The notes beneath the pieces were generated by a model, which saw only the letters and a program-made list of their open reading frames with translations, was not told where the DNA came from and searched no databases. Made by a program: the position numbers and the translations under genes. Shown piece by piece: positions 26,142-34,229 of a stretch of DNA of 56,514 nt. The stretch's first letter is position 1. Each line of letters begins with the position of its first letter. This stretch comes from Nitriliruptorales bacterium. Lineage in GTDB: Bacteria; Actinomycetota; Nitriliruptoria; Nitriliruptorales; Nitriliruptoraceae. The stretch covers positions 1-56,514 of the forward strand of contig JAGXFT010000011.1 in NCBI GenBank assembly GCA_024637135.1. The letters run 5' to 3'.

Positions 26142-28577
26142 ATGATGACCGTGATGGACCTCCGCGACGATCCCCGGCTGACCGCGGCGGGTGTCACCGG
26201 CCGCGAGGCCGAGGTGCTCGCCGCCATCGGCCGACGCCTCCGCAACCCCGAGATCGCCGACCTGCTGTCGATCGGCGTCCGCACGGTCGAGAGCCACGTC
26301 GCCCAGTTGCGGCGCAAGCTGCACGCGCCCGATCGCGCGACCCTTCGTGACGCGGCCACGGCATCGGCCGCTCGTGCCGCCGTCCCGCGTGCCAGGACCA
26401 GCTTCGTGGGTCGGGACGTCGAGCTTGCGGCCGTCGCCGGTCACCTGGTCCAGCATCGCCTCGTCACCGTCGTGGGACCGGCCGGGTGTGGCAAGACCCG
26501 CCTCGCCCACGAGGTCGCTGCCCGATGGCAGGGGGAGGTCTGCGTGGCGAGCGTGGCCGACCGGAGCCCGGCCGAGGTACCCGGCGTCGTGGCCACCGCC
26601 CTCGGCCTGGTCCCGGAGACGGCCACCAGCCTGCTGGGCCAGGCTCGTGTCGCCCTGGCCGAGCGGGACGTGCTGGTCGTGCTCGACGACGCCGAACACG
26701 TGGCGGCTGAGGTGGCCCTGTCCGTGGTCGGCCTGGTCGGCGTGACCAGCGGACTGCGGGTGCTGACGACCAGCCGACGGCCGTTGGGGAGCGATGGAGA
26801 GTTCGTGGTTCGGCTGGCACCGTTGGCGTTGCCGCGCGACGACACCGGGGCGGCCGTGCTCGCCAGTCCGGCGGGACGCCTGTTCGCCGACCGGGCCGCC
26901 GCCGCGACCGGTGGCGGCCTGGTGGTGGACGACGTCACCGCGCCCGCCATCGCCCGGGTCTGTGGACACGTGGCCGGGCTGCCGCTGGGGATCGAACTGG
27001 CGGCCGCCGCCGTGCGGCCGTTGGGCCTGGCAGGGGTCGCGGTGGCCCTGGACCCGGGTGGCGCTGCAGCCGACGGCGGTGGCGGCCGGACCGTCGGGGG
27101 GCTCCCGGAACCGCTCGGGCGTGACCCACGCCACCGGTCACTGGACGCCGCCCTGGCTGGCTCGTGGTCGCTGCTCGACGCGGGCGAGCAGGCCCTGTTG
27201 GCACGCCTGGCGGTGGTGCCGGACGACCTCGCCGTCGCCGACCTGCCCACCATGGCAAACCTTGCCGCCGCCCCCGTCCGGGACGTCGTCCGGACCGTTG
27301 GTCACCTCGTCGACGCATCGCTGGTCGTCGCGCGATCCGGACCCGACGACGTGGTCCGGGTGTCCGTCTCGACCCCGGTTCGTGCCCTGGTCCGTCGATC
27401 GGACCGCCCCCACGCCGAGCCGACCGTCGTGCGGTCCGGATTCGCCCGGTCGGTCCTCGCGCGCCTGGTCGCGACGCCGCGGGCCGCGTGGCTGGCGACC
27501 ACGGTCACGGTCGACCGCGACCACCTCGCCGCCGCCCTGACCTGGTCGGCGGCAACGGAGCCCGAGCTGGCCGCCGACCTGCTGGTGGCCGGCGCACAGC
27601 GGTTCGAACTGGATCCCTCACCAGTCCTGCTCGACGCCATGGGCACGGTCGTGGCGGCACAGGCGATCCCGGACCGGTGGCCGGTTCCGGCGTTGGCATG
27701 GGCCGGCGTCGTGCTCACCTACGTCGACCTGGCACTCGCCGCCCGGTCCGTGACGGCCGCCCGCGCGGGCGCCGACGACCCGGACGAGCGGGCGATGGTG
27801 GACTGGGCCCAAGGCTTCGTGGCCGGCTACCGGGGCGACGAGGACGACGCGCTGGCAGCCGCCACGACGGCGGAGCGACACTTCGCGGCCACTGGCGACG
27901 ACTTCATGGCAGCGCACTGCCGATTCGCCCGCGGACTTGCCCGGCGCGATCCCAAGGGTGCTGTCGACGATCTCGAAGGGGCCGTGGTGGGATTCCTGGC
28001 CGCCGGGGCCACCCGGCACGCCAACAGCGCGCGGCTGGTGCTGGTTCGGCGCGCCGACGAGGCCGGACGGCCCGACCCGGTCGTCGTTGCATGGCTCGAC
28101 GCGTGCCGAGACTTCGCAGAGACCCACGACCTGGTCCACGACCGTGCCCACGCGATGCTGGCCGAAGGGAGGCTCGTCTGGTCGACGGATCCGTCCCGCA
28201 GCAAATCGTTGGCCCACGAGGCAGGTGCGGTCTTCCGCCGGGTCGGGGACCTGCGGTGCCTGCGTCGCAGCCTCGGCCTGCTGGCCGACACGACCGACGA
28301 CCACCACCGGGCCGTGTCGCTGGCCCGGGAGGCCGTCGCGATCGCGGTGGTGCAGCACGACCGTCCCGGCCAGGTCGCAGCCCTGCGCCGCCTGGCCCGA
28401 GTCGCCGCCGGTGTCGACGAGGTCATCGCCGCCCGCGCGCGGGGCGCCATCGACCACGTCAATGGCCACACGGCGTCCGAGGACGAGGGGGCGAGGGAGC
28501 CTGACCACCTGGCACTGGAGGTCCGGGCTGGTCGGGCCGCCGGGCCTGCACTCCTCGTCGACCACGACCAGGCGTGA
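26142..28577 (+). CDS. Large NB-ARC-type ATPase regulator with N-terminal LuxR-type HTH
   Basis: The 811-residue protein begins with a LuxR-family HTH (GVTGREAEVLAAIGRRLRNP, then IADLLSIGVRTVESHVAQL) at residues 15-70. A STAND/NB-ARC-like ATPase follows, with the Walker A GPAGCGKTRLAHEV, Walker B LVVLDDAEHV and GLPLGIELAAAAV. The C-terminal half is Ala-rich and helical with TPR-like pairs, as in predicted ATPases of the COG3903 type. LAL regulators usually carry the HTH at the C-terminus, so this order is reversed. Two tandem in-frame ATGs (26142, 26145) and one at 26154 are possible starts; no strong ribosome site is seen. It is divergent from a methyltransferase and may sense a ligand. Confidence 0.85.
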   Translation: MMTVMDLRDDPRLTAAGVTGREAEVLAAIGRRLRNPEIADLLSIGVRTVESHVAQLRRKLHAPDRATLRDAATASAARAAVPRARTSFVGRDVELAAVAGHLVQHRLVTVVGPAGCGKTRLAHEVAARWQGEVCVASVADRSPAEVPGVVATALGLVPETATSLLGQARVALAERDVLVVLDDAEHVAAEVALSVVGLVGVTSGLRVLTTSRRPLGSDGEFVVRLAPLALPRDDTGAAVLASPAGRLFADRAAAATGGGLVVDDVTAPAIARVCGHVAGLPLGIELAAAAVRPLGLAGVAVALDPGGAAADGGGGRTVGGLPEPLGRDPRHRSLDAALAGSWSLLDAGEQALLARLAVVPDDLAVADLPTMANLAAAPVRDVVRTVGHLVDASLVVARSGPDDVVRVSVSTPVRALVRRSDRPHAEPTVVRSGFARSVLARLVATPRAAWLATTVTVDRDHLAAALTWSAATEPELAADLLVAGAQRFELDPSPVLLDAMGTVVAAQAIPDRWPVPALAWAGVVLTYVDLALAARSVTAARAGADDPDERAMVDWAQGFVAGYRGDEDDALAAATTAERHFAATGDDFMAAHCRFARGLARRDPKGAVDDLEGAVVGFLAAGATRHANSARLVLVRRADEAGRPDPVVVAWLDACRDFAETHDLVHDRAHAMLAEGRLVWSTDPSRSKSLAHEAGAVFRRVGDLRCLRRSLGLLADTTDDHHRAVSLAREAVAIAVVQHDRPGQVAALRRLARVAAGVDEVIAARARGAIDHVNGHTASEDEGAREPDHLALEVRAGRAAGPALLVDHDQA

Positions 28578-28617
28578 CCCGGTGATTGGCCCCAGGTCTC
28601 TGGCGGCGGCCGACGGC

Positions 28618-28623
28618 TAGGCT
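28618..28623 (+). promoter_or_regulatory. Leaderless-type -10 box for the DUF2469 gene (TAGGCT)
   Basis: TAGGCT ends 8 nt before the ATG at 28632, so transcription would start at or beside the start codon. There is no ribosome site before this ATG, which fits a leaderless mRNA. Confidence 0.45.
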
Positions 28624-28631
28624 CGGCCGGC

Positions 28632-28952
28632 ATGGACCCCGACGAGATCGAACGCTACGAGACCCAGGCGGAGCTGTCGCTGTACCGCGAGTACCGCGAC
28701 ATCGTGCGCACCTTCACCTACGTCGTCGAGACCGAGCGCCGGTTCTACCTCACCAACGAGGTCGAGGTCACCCCTCACAACGAGGGTGGCGACGTCTGGT
28801 TCGAACTCCACCTCACCGACGCATGGGTGTGGGACATGTACCGCCCCGCCCGCTTCATCAAGAAGGTCCGCGTCCTGACCTTCCGCGACGTCAACGTCGA
28901 AGAACTCTCCCACGACGACACCGAGTTCCCCGCGATGTTTGGCGACGGCTGA
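28632..28952 (+). CDS. DUF2469 protein, conserved in actinobacteria
   Basis: The 106-residue protein matches the DUF2469 family: ERYETQAELSLYREYRDI, TYVVETERRFYLTNEVEV and the highly conserved WVWDMYRPARFIKKVRVLTF and DVNVEEL. The mycobacterial relative lies directly after rnhB (Rv2901c, from memory). The function is unknown. Here it lies 3.4 kb after rnhB because of the methyltransferase-regulator insertion, and a 21-kb island follows. No membrane segments or signal peptide are seen. Confidence 0.95.
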   Translation: MDPDEIERYETQAELSLYREYRDIVRTFTYVVETERRFYLTNEVEVTPHNEGGDVWFELHLTDAWVWDMYRPARFIKKVRVLTFRDVNVEELSHDDTEFPAMFGDG

Positions 28953-28998
28953 GGCCACCCTCCCCACGAGACAAGTCGACCAGAGGCCAACGACGACG

Positions 28999-29046
28999 TC
29001 GGGTGTGCGGATCAGCCCGGTATGTCGGGCTGATCCGCACACTCGA
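28999..29046. repeat. Palindromic element, copy 2 (near perfect)
   Basis: GTGTGCGGATCAGCCCG (29003-29019) and its exact reverse complement (29026-29042) form a 17-bp stem with loop GTATGT, extended by four flanking pairs including one G-T. It lies between the convergent DUF2469 and aldo/keto reductase genes, a place suited to a bidirectional terminator. The arms and GGTAT loop match copy 1 at 879-924. Confidence 0.85.
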
Positions 29047-29064
29047 TGGGTGGGGGGCGTCGGG

Positions 29065-30090
29065 TCAGCGGTTGCCGGCGATGCTGCGGGAGCGTTGGTC
29101 GACGCCGGCTTCGCCGTAGGGGTAGTCGGCGATGGGTGGGGCGGAGGCGTCGGTCAGGCGCTGGTGCTGGTCGGGGTCGAGGTGGCGGTCGGCAGTGGTC
29201 AGGTTCTGTTCCAACTGCTCGACGGTCCGGGCCCCCAGGATCACCGACGTCACGGCGGGCTGGTCGGCGACCCACGTCAACGCGACCTGGGCCATGGACT
29301 CGTCGCGTTCCTCGGCGACGGCCCTGACGGCGTCGACGACGTTCCAGGTCCGCTCCTGCTCGTTGCGAGGTCCATAGGCCTCCATGCCGCGCTCGGGATC
29401 GTCACCCAGTCGCGTGTCGCCGGTGGGGACCTCGTCGCGCTCGTACTTGCCGGTCAGCCAACCACCCGCCAACGGCGACCACGGCAGGATGCCCAGCCCG
29501 TACTCCTCGCAGGCCGGGACGCATTCCCACTCGATGTCGCGGACCAGCAGGTTGTACTGCGGTTGGAGGCTGACGGGCATGGTCATCCCGCCGGAACGCT
29601 CGACCGCCTGGGCGATCTGCCAGCCAGTGAAGTTGGACAGCCCGAGGTAGTGGATCTTGCCCGCGCTGACGGCGTCGTCAATGAACCGCAGGGTTTCGTC
29701 GATAGAGGTGTGGGGGTCCCAGGCATGCATCTGGTAGAGGTCGATCGTGTCGACGCCCAGGCGACGGAGCGAGTTGTCCAGCGCATCGCTGAGGTGGCGG
29801 CGGGACAGGCCGACGCCGGTGGGCGAGTCGTCCATCGGGAAGCGACCCTTCGTGGCGACGACGACCTCGTCGCGGCGGCCGGGGCTCGCCGCCAGCCAGC
29901 TGCCGACGATCTCCTCGCTGGTGCCGGCCGAGTAGACGTCGGCGGTGTCGATGAGCGTGCCGCCGGCGTCGACGAAGGTGTCGAGCTGGCGGTGCGAGTC
30001 CTCTTCGGAGGTCTCGTCGCCGAACGTCATGGTTCCGAGGCACAGGCGAGACACCGACAGGCCGGTCGGGCCGAGCAGGCGGTACTCCAT
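29065..30090 (-). CDS. Aldo/keto reductase
   Basis: The 341-residue NADPH-dependent oxidoreductase has the TIM-barrel family pattern: MEYRLLGPTGLSVSRLCLGT, the catalytic DTADVYSAGTSEE with Asp and Tyr, Lys in VATKGRF, His in QMHAWDPHT, GLSNFTGWQIAQ, and the cofactor-binding SVILGARTVEQLEQNL. The substrate is unknown. The ATG at 30090 has GGAG about 11 nt upstream. It is the first gene of the island after DUF2469 and shows no link to the arabinan genes. Confidence 0.93.
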   Translation of the reverse strand: MEYRLLGPTGLSVSRLCLGTMTFGDETSEEDSHRQLDTFVDAGGTLIDTADVYSAGTSEEIVGSWLAASPGRRDEVVVATKGRFPMDDSPTGVGLSRRHLSDALDNSLRRLGVDTIDLYQMHAWDPHTSIDETLRFIDDAVSAGKIHYLGLSNFTGWQIAQAVERSGGMTMPVSLQPQYNLLVRDIEWECVPACEEYGLGILPWSPLAGGWLTGKYERDEVPTGDTRLGDDPERGMEAYGPRNEQERTWNVVDAVRAVAEERDESMAQVALTWVADQPAVTSVILGARTVEQLEQNLTTADRHLDPDQHQRLTDASAPPIADYPYGEAGVDQRSRSIAGNR

Positions 30091-30229
30091 GGTGGGTCTC
30101 CAAGGTGGGGAACGGTCGATCTCGACGCTATCGCCACCGGTCGGGGCCGAGGACGACCGACGGTCCGGCGAGTGGGTGCGCCGGTGTCGGGGTCGTACCC
30201 TGACACGTCAACGACGAGGACGGATCTCG

Positions 30230-30346
30230 ATGGGGTTCAACGCCACCCGCCGCTACCGCGACGGCAGGAACAACGACGTCTGGCTGCTGGTGGCCGCCGT
30301 CGTGATCGTCGTGGTGTTGATCGCCTGGGCCCTCGGCGCCTTCTGA
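30230..30346 (+). CDS. Small single-pass membrane protein (38 residues)
   Basis: The ATG at 30230 follows GAGGA (30216-30220), and TACCCT at 30196-30201 may be a -10 box. The peptide has a basic N-terminus (MGFNATRRYRDGRNND) and one hydrophobic helix (WLLVAAVVIVVVLIAWALG). The positive-inside rule predicts a cytoplasmic N-terminus. The function is unknown. It is followed at once by a repeat region. Confidence 0.6.
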   Translation: MGFNATRRYRDGRNNDVWLLVAAVVIVVVLIAWALGAF

Positions 30347-30350
30347 CGCG

Positions 30351-30529
30351 CGTCCTCGCTGCGCTCGGTCGCCCTGGAGTTTGCTCGCTGCGCTCCCAAC
30401 GTCCACCGTTGCGAGGCCGAGAACGAGCCCCTGGGCGAGTTCTCGAACCTGCTGAGCGCGTTCGTCCTCGCTGCGCTCGGTCGCACTGGAGTTTGCTCGC
30501 TGCGCTCTCAACTTCCACCGTTTCGAGGC
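30351..30529. repeat. Two 67-bp direct repeats, 112 bp apart
   Basis: Copies at 30351-30417 and 30463-30529 differ at only four of 67 positions. Each contains CCTCGCTGCGCTCGGTC and TTTGCTCGCTGCGCTC, so each is itself rich in inverted GAGCGCAGCGAG-like motifs. The 45 bp between holds GAGAAC and GTTCTC arms. No real gene is seen here. Such units are typical of dispersed intergenic repeats in actinobacteria. Confidence 0.9.
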
Positions 30530-30603
30530 AGGCGAGATCAGGCGTCGTGAAGGGCGAGGCGGATGCGCTTGTTGTCACGGCCCTTGTTCTCGGTCCTGGT
30601 GAT

Positions 30604-31290
30604 CTAGACCCGGCCCACCTCCACCGTCGACGCGACGTGGGTGCCGCCGTCGGCCTGGCGGTCCAGTCCGACGATGTCGATCACCCGCAACGGGTTGATG
30701 CTGGCCGGGATCAGGTTCGCCTTGGTGCGGATCAGCGCCTCGTCGAGGTCGGCCTCGCTGCGGTCGACGAACTCGACCGCGATCTCGCGTGCCTTCTCGA
30801 CCTCCTCGTTGATGCGTCGTTGCACGCGCTCGCCCAGTTCGCTGGTGACGGCGTCCAACGCGAAGTCCAACCGGCCCGACCCGGGCTTCATGTTCCCGCC
30901 CGTCACCGCCACGCCGTAGGCATCCCAGATCACCCCACACAGGATGTGCAGGGCGGTGTGCGTGCGCATCAGGGCGTAGCGCCGGTCCCAGTCCAGTTCG
31001 GCCTGCACCAGGGTCCCGGGCGTCGGCAGGGCGTCGTCGTCGACGGCCAGTTCGTGCTGGATGCTGCCGTCCCGTCGCCTGACGCCGACCACCTCGGCAC
31101 GGCCGACACCCCCGTCGGCCTCGTCCCACTCCAGCACGCCACGGTCGGCGGGTTGGCCGCCACCGCCGGGAAAGAACACGGTCCGGGACAGGGTGATGCG
31201 GGCCCCGTCCACCTGGTCCACGGTGGCCTCGGCCTCGCGGCGGTAGGCGTCGGCCGCGAAGAGTTCGGTGGGCGAGGGATCGGTGGCCAT
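30604..31290 (-). CDS. AlaX-type alanyl-tRNA editing protein, with an amber codon before the family C-terminus
   Basis: AlaX hydrolyses Ser or Gly mis-charged onto tRNA-Ala. The 228-residue protein has the N-terminal editing barrel (TVFFPGGGGQPADRG), the metal-binding MRTHTALHILCGV with HxxxH, and the second metal motif ADGGTHVASTVEVGRV. Many relatives have Cys where this has Asp in that motif. The TAG at 30604-30606 cuts the frame exactly where the family's basic tail begins. Reading on gives ITRTENKGRDNKRIR and LALHDA to a TGA at 30538-30540. So either the tail was lost recently, the amber is read through, or one base is wrong. The ATG at 31290 has AGGA upstream. Confidence 0.85.
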   Translation of the reverse strand: MATDPSPTELFAADAYRREAEATVDQVDGARITLSRTVFFPGGGGQPADRGVLEWDEADGGVGRAEVVGVRRRDGSIQHELAVDDDALPTPGTLVQAELDWDRRYALMRTHTALHILCGVIWDAYGVAVTGGNMKPGSGRLDFALDAVTSELGERVQRRINEEVEKAREIAVEFVDRSEADLDEALIRTKANLIPASINPLRVIDIVGLDRQADGGTHVASTVEVGRV

Positions 31291-31416
31291 GGCGGTTCCT
31301 GGTCGGCGAGGCGGTGGGGTGGTGGCGGGGTGGGGTGGATCGTCGGGTGCGGCGGGTCGCGTCGAGCCGACGACGTCCCTCCGGCAGGATGCCCGGTCGT
31401 CGTCCCGGTCGCCGCG

Positions 31417-32559
31417 TCACTGCTGCCGGTGGTCGGCAATCGCCGCGACCAGGGTCTGCTCGACCACGTCGGCGGCCCGTGTCCAGGAGAACCGGCCCGC
31501 CATGTCCCGGGCACCCGCCCCCAGTCGCTCGCGGCGCGCCGGGTCGGTGAGCAGCGCGACCACGCGTTCGACAAGGTCCCGGTCGTCGCTGGCCAGTTCG
31601 CCGGAGACACCGTCCACGACCGACTCCCGGGTCCCGCCCGCGCGTGCCAGCGCCACGGTCGGGACGCCGTGCTGGCCGGCCTCGGCCACGACGATGCCCC
31701 AGCCCTCGCGCACCGACGCCAGCACGTGCACGTCCGCCGCCGCGAGGATCGCGTGCTTGGTGGCGTCGTCGACGAACCCGTGCAGCGTGACGTGCTCGTC
31801 CAGCCCGCGCTGGCCCACCTCTGCCTCGAGGTCCGTACGCCATTCGCCCTCGCCGACGACGTCGAGGTGGGTGTCCAGCCCTGCCGCCCGAGCCGCCACC
31901 AGGGCCGCGATCGCCACCTCGACCCGTTTGTGCGGCACCAGTCGACCCACGACGACCAGGCGGTGGTCGGCGCGGACCAGGTCGGGCACGGGCAGGCCGT
32001 CTGGAGCTGCCGTGAAGCCGTTGTGGGCAATCGCGATGCGGTCGGCGGCGACGCCGTAGGCGGCCGTGAGAGCCCGTGCCGACGCCTCCGAGACCGTCAC
32101 GTGAGGTCGCCCGCGCTGGCGTCGGGCACTCCAGCGTTCCACCGCCCAGCCCAGGCGGCCCACCGTGTCCCCGAAGACCATCGCCCACTGTTCGCGGTGG
32201 ACGTGGTGGACCACGACGACCACGGGCGGCCTGGGCCACAGCGCGGACAGGAAGGGCACGCCGTTGAACACGTCCAGCACCACGTCGGGCGGCGGGCTCA
32301 CGCGCCACTGGGACAGGTGGGCCCGGGCGTACTGCGTGACGGTCCCGCCGCGCCGCACGTGGCGGATCCCGTCGACGACCTGGTCGTCGGCCGAGCCGGG
32401 GTACCCCATCGTCAGGACGGTGACCCGCCACCCACGAGTGGCCAGGCGCGACAACACCTCGTGCAGCCACACCTCGGCACCCCCGGCGTCGGGGTTGTCC
32501 CGGTCCCGCCAGGTCTTGACGACCAGGTGGGGCTCACGTCGGGCTTGGTCGGACACCAT
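31417..32559 (-). CDS. Glycosyltransferase family 4 (GT-B fold)
   Basis: The 380-residue cytoplasmic enzyme begins VVKTWRDRDNPDAGGAEVWLHE with the GGAE donor-loop type of GT4 proteins, then VVVVVHHVHREQW, TVSEASARALTAAYGV, and the C-domain VGRLVPHKRVEVAIAAL. The EX7E donor-sugar motif is EGWGIVVAE. The acceptor and sugar are unknown; mannosyl transfer to a lipid is common for relatives. The ATG at 32559 has GAGG upstream. It lies 22 nt after the sulfatase-like gene and is probably the last gene of the ubiA-dprE1-dprE2 operon, which suggests a role in the same polymer. Confidence 0.9.
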   Translation of the reverse strand: MVSDQARREPHLVVKTWRDRDNPDAGGAEVWLHEVLSRLATRGWRVTVLTMGYPGSADDQVVDGIRHVRRGGTVTQYARAHLSQWRVSPPPDVVLDVFNGVPFLSALWPRPPVVVVVHHVHREQWAMVFGDTVGRLGWAVERWSARRQRGRPHVTVSEASARALTAAYGVAADRIAIAHNGFTAAPDGLPVPDLVRADHRLVVVGRLVPHKRVEVAIAALVAARAAGLDTHLDVVGEGEWRTDLEAEVGQRGLDEHVTLHGFVDDATKHAILAAADVHVLASVREGWGIVVAEAGQHGVPTVALARAGGTRESVVDGVSGELASDDRDLVERVVALLTDPARRERLGAGARDMAGRFSWTRAADVVEQTLVAAIADHRQQ

Positions 32560-32581
32560 TGGCAGACCTCCCCGCGGGTGG

Positions 32582-34229
32582 TCACTCGAACTCGTCGGTG
32601 ACCTCGCGGTAGTCGTAGGCATGGTCCTGGTCCCGGTAGACCCAGACGCGGTCGGGCAGGAGCCCGAACTCGGTGCCGAGGTAGCGGTCCAGGATCCAGC
32701 GCCACGTGTTGACGCCGGTGATGTCCTCGGGCGGTTCCTCGTCGATGCCCGGCAGGTACCAGGCCGACAGCGTGCGCAACTTCTCGGCCCGCTCCGCCTC
32801 CGTGGCCGTGAACCAGTCCATCGCCGGGCCCAATTCCTCCTGGCGGGCCGGGTGGGGACCCTCGTCGGACTGGATGACGATGATCGGGTCGGTGGCGGGG
32901 TCGCCGCTGACCAGCAGGTCGACGAGGTGCTCGAGGCGGTCGTTGACGAACCGGACCTGGTCGAGGGTGTTGGTGGCACGCGACCGCGCCGCCTCCTGTT
33001 CGGCGGTGACGTAGGAGCCGTCGGCGGCGTAGACGTAGGGCTCGTGTGGCACCGTGACATGCGCGACGACCAGTCGAGGCCGGGGTCCGACGTCGCGGGC
33101 GAGCCGCTCGAGTTCGGCGAACTGGAAGTCGGACACCGCCCGGTAGTGGGCCCGGGTCCCGGGCTCCGGCAACGGCGTCGGGGGGGCGGAACCAGCGCCA
33201 CGCGGACTGGTCGGCCAGGCGCATCGCGACGTCCGTGGCCGAGTCGAGCGTGCGGTTGTCGGTGGCCGAGAGCGCCAGCGAGGTCGGCGGCCACCACGTC
33301 CCGACGTGGACGTAGTCGTAGCCGGCGCCGACCAGCGTCGGACCCAGCCGCTGGTCGCCGATCAGTTGGTAGACCGGTCCCCACTCGGTCCCGGAAGGGG
33401 TCTCGGGGAGCAGGTCCTGGATGTACTGGAACTGCCAGGTGGCGGCCAGCGAGCCGGCCGTCCGCGGATAGTTGGCCCGGGCCCGGTCCTGGATCGTGAA
33501 GCCGCGCTCGCGGAGGTGGTCGAGGAACGGGCCGTTGTCGAAACCGAACTCGTCGGTCAGGGTGTCGGCCCGCGGATAGCGGTCCGGGATGATGTAGAAG
33601 ATCTCCCGGGCGGGGGCGACCGCGCCGGGCAGGTCGAGGGTCGGGCGGGGGCCGTCGGGGAGCAGCGCCGGGGCGACGACGCCGATCGCCGGGACCAACA
33701 GGACCACGCCCAGCAGGTTGAGCGCGCCGGTCGCCCGGACCAGGGCTGCGGTGGGGAGGAACCACGCCACCGCGACGGCGGCGACCACCAGTGCGGCCAC
33801 GGCTGCGCCACCCACCACCGGCTGGTTCGTCGGCAGCAGCCCACCTGCCGTCAGCAACGGGACCGCCACCAGCGTCACGACCAGGGCGCCTCGCAGCACC
33901 CCGTGACGCGTCGTCGGGCGAGCCAGGGCACGCACCAGCATCGCCCACGCCACCACCGCGGTCCCCGCGCCGACGGCCACGGCGAGCAGCGGCGTCGACG
34001 ACGGCCCGTCGACGACCCCGCGCCAGGCCACGAACACGGGCAGCGTGGCCGCCAGCACGGGGTGGACCACGATCCGTCGCCACCCGTGTCGCGACGACGG
34101 GATCGACCCGTCCGGGGTCGCCCCGTCCGGCGCCGCCCCGTCCGGCGTCGGCTCGTCCGCCGTCCGGGGAGCGGGGGTCGGCTCGTCCGGTCTTCCGCCG
34201 CCAGCGGGCCAGGCCGCCACGTCAGCCAC
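32582..34229 (-). pseudogene. Membrane-anchored sulfatase/phosphatase-fold protein, frameshifted in a G7 run
   Basis: The first frame starts at the GTG at 34229, which has a strong GGAGGA site and overlaps dprE2 by 8 nt. It encodes four to five transmembrane segments and the start of an extracytoplasmic alkaline-phosphatase-superfamily domain (IFYIIPDRYPRADTL, FGFDNGPFLDHL). At 33180-33186 a run of seven Gs (plus strand) breaks the frame. With six, it continues as PLPEPGTRAHYRAVSDFQF, VVAHVTVPHEPYVY and IVIQSDEGPHP to the stop at 32582. The whole would be about 548 residues, like membrane proteins that add or remove phospho groups on surface glycans. The break may be real, phase-variable or a base-call error. 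Confidence 0.75.
34108..34152 (-). repeat. 15-bp tandem repeat in the N-terminus of the sulfatase-like gene
   Basis: Three units of about CCGTCCGGCGTCGCC (plus strand) at 34108, 34123 and 34138 encode a PDGAA/PDGAT/PDGSI-type pentapeptide repeat just before the first membrane helix. Confidence 0.75.

Noticed and set aside
30351-30529. Possible CRISPR array
   Set aside because: Only two units, 67 bp each with internal inverted symmetry, no spacer series and no cas genes.
30128-30578. Small minus-strand frames over the 67-bp repeats (QRANSSATERSED-type peptides)
   Set aside because: Typical false proteins read from GAGCGCAGCGAG repeats; no ribosome site, no conservation expected.
28939-32601. 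A 1220-codon plus-strand frame across 29-32.6 kb
   Set aside because: It overlays aldo/keto reductase, alaX and GT4 genes on the minus strand, and crosses intergenic repeats; no domain is recognisable.
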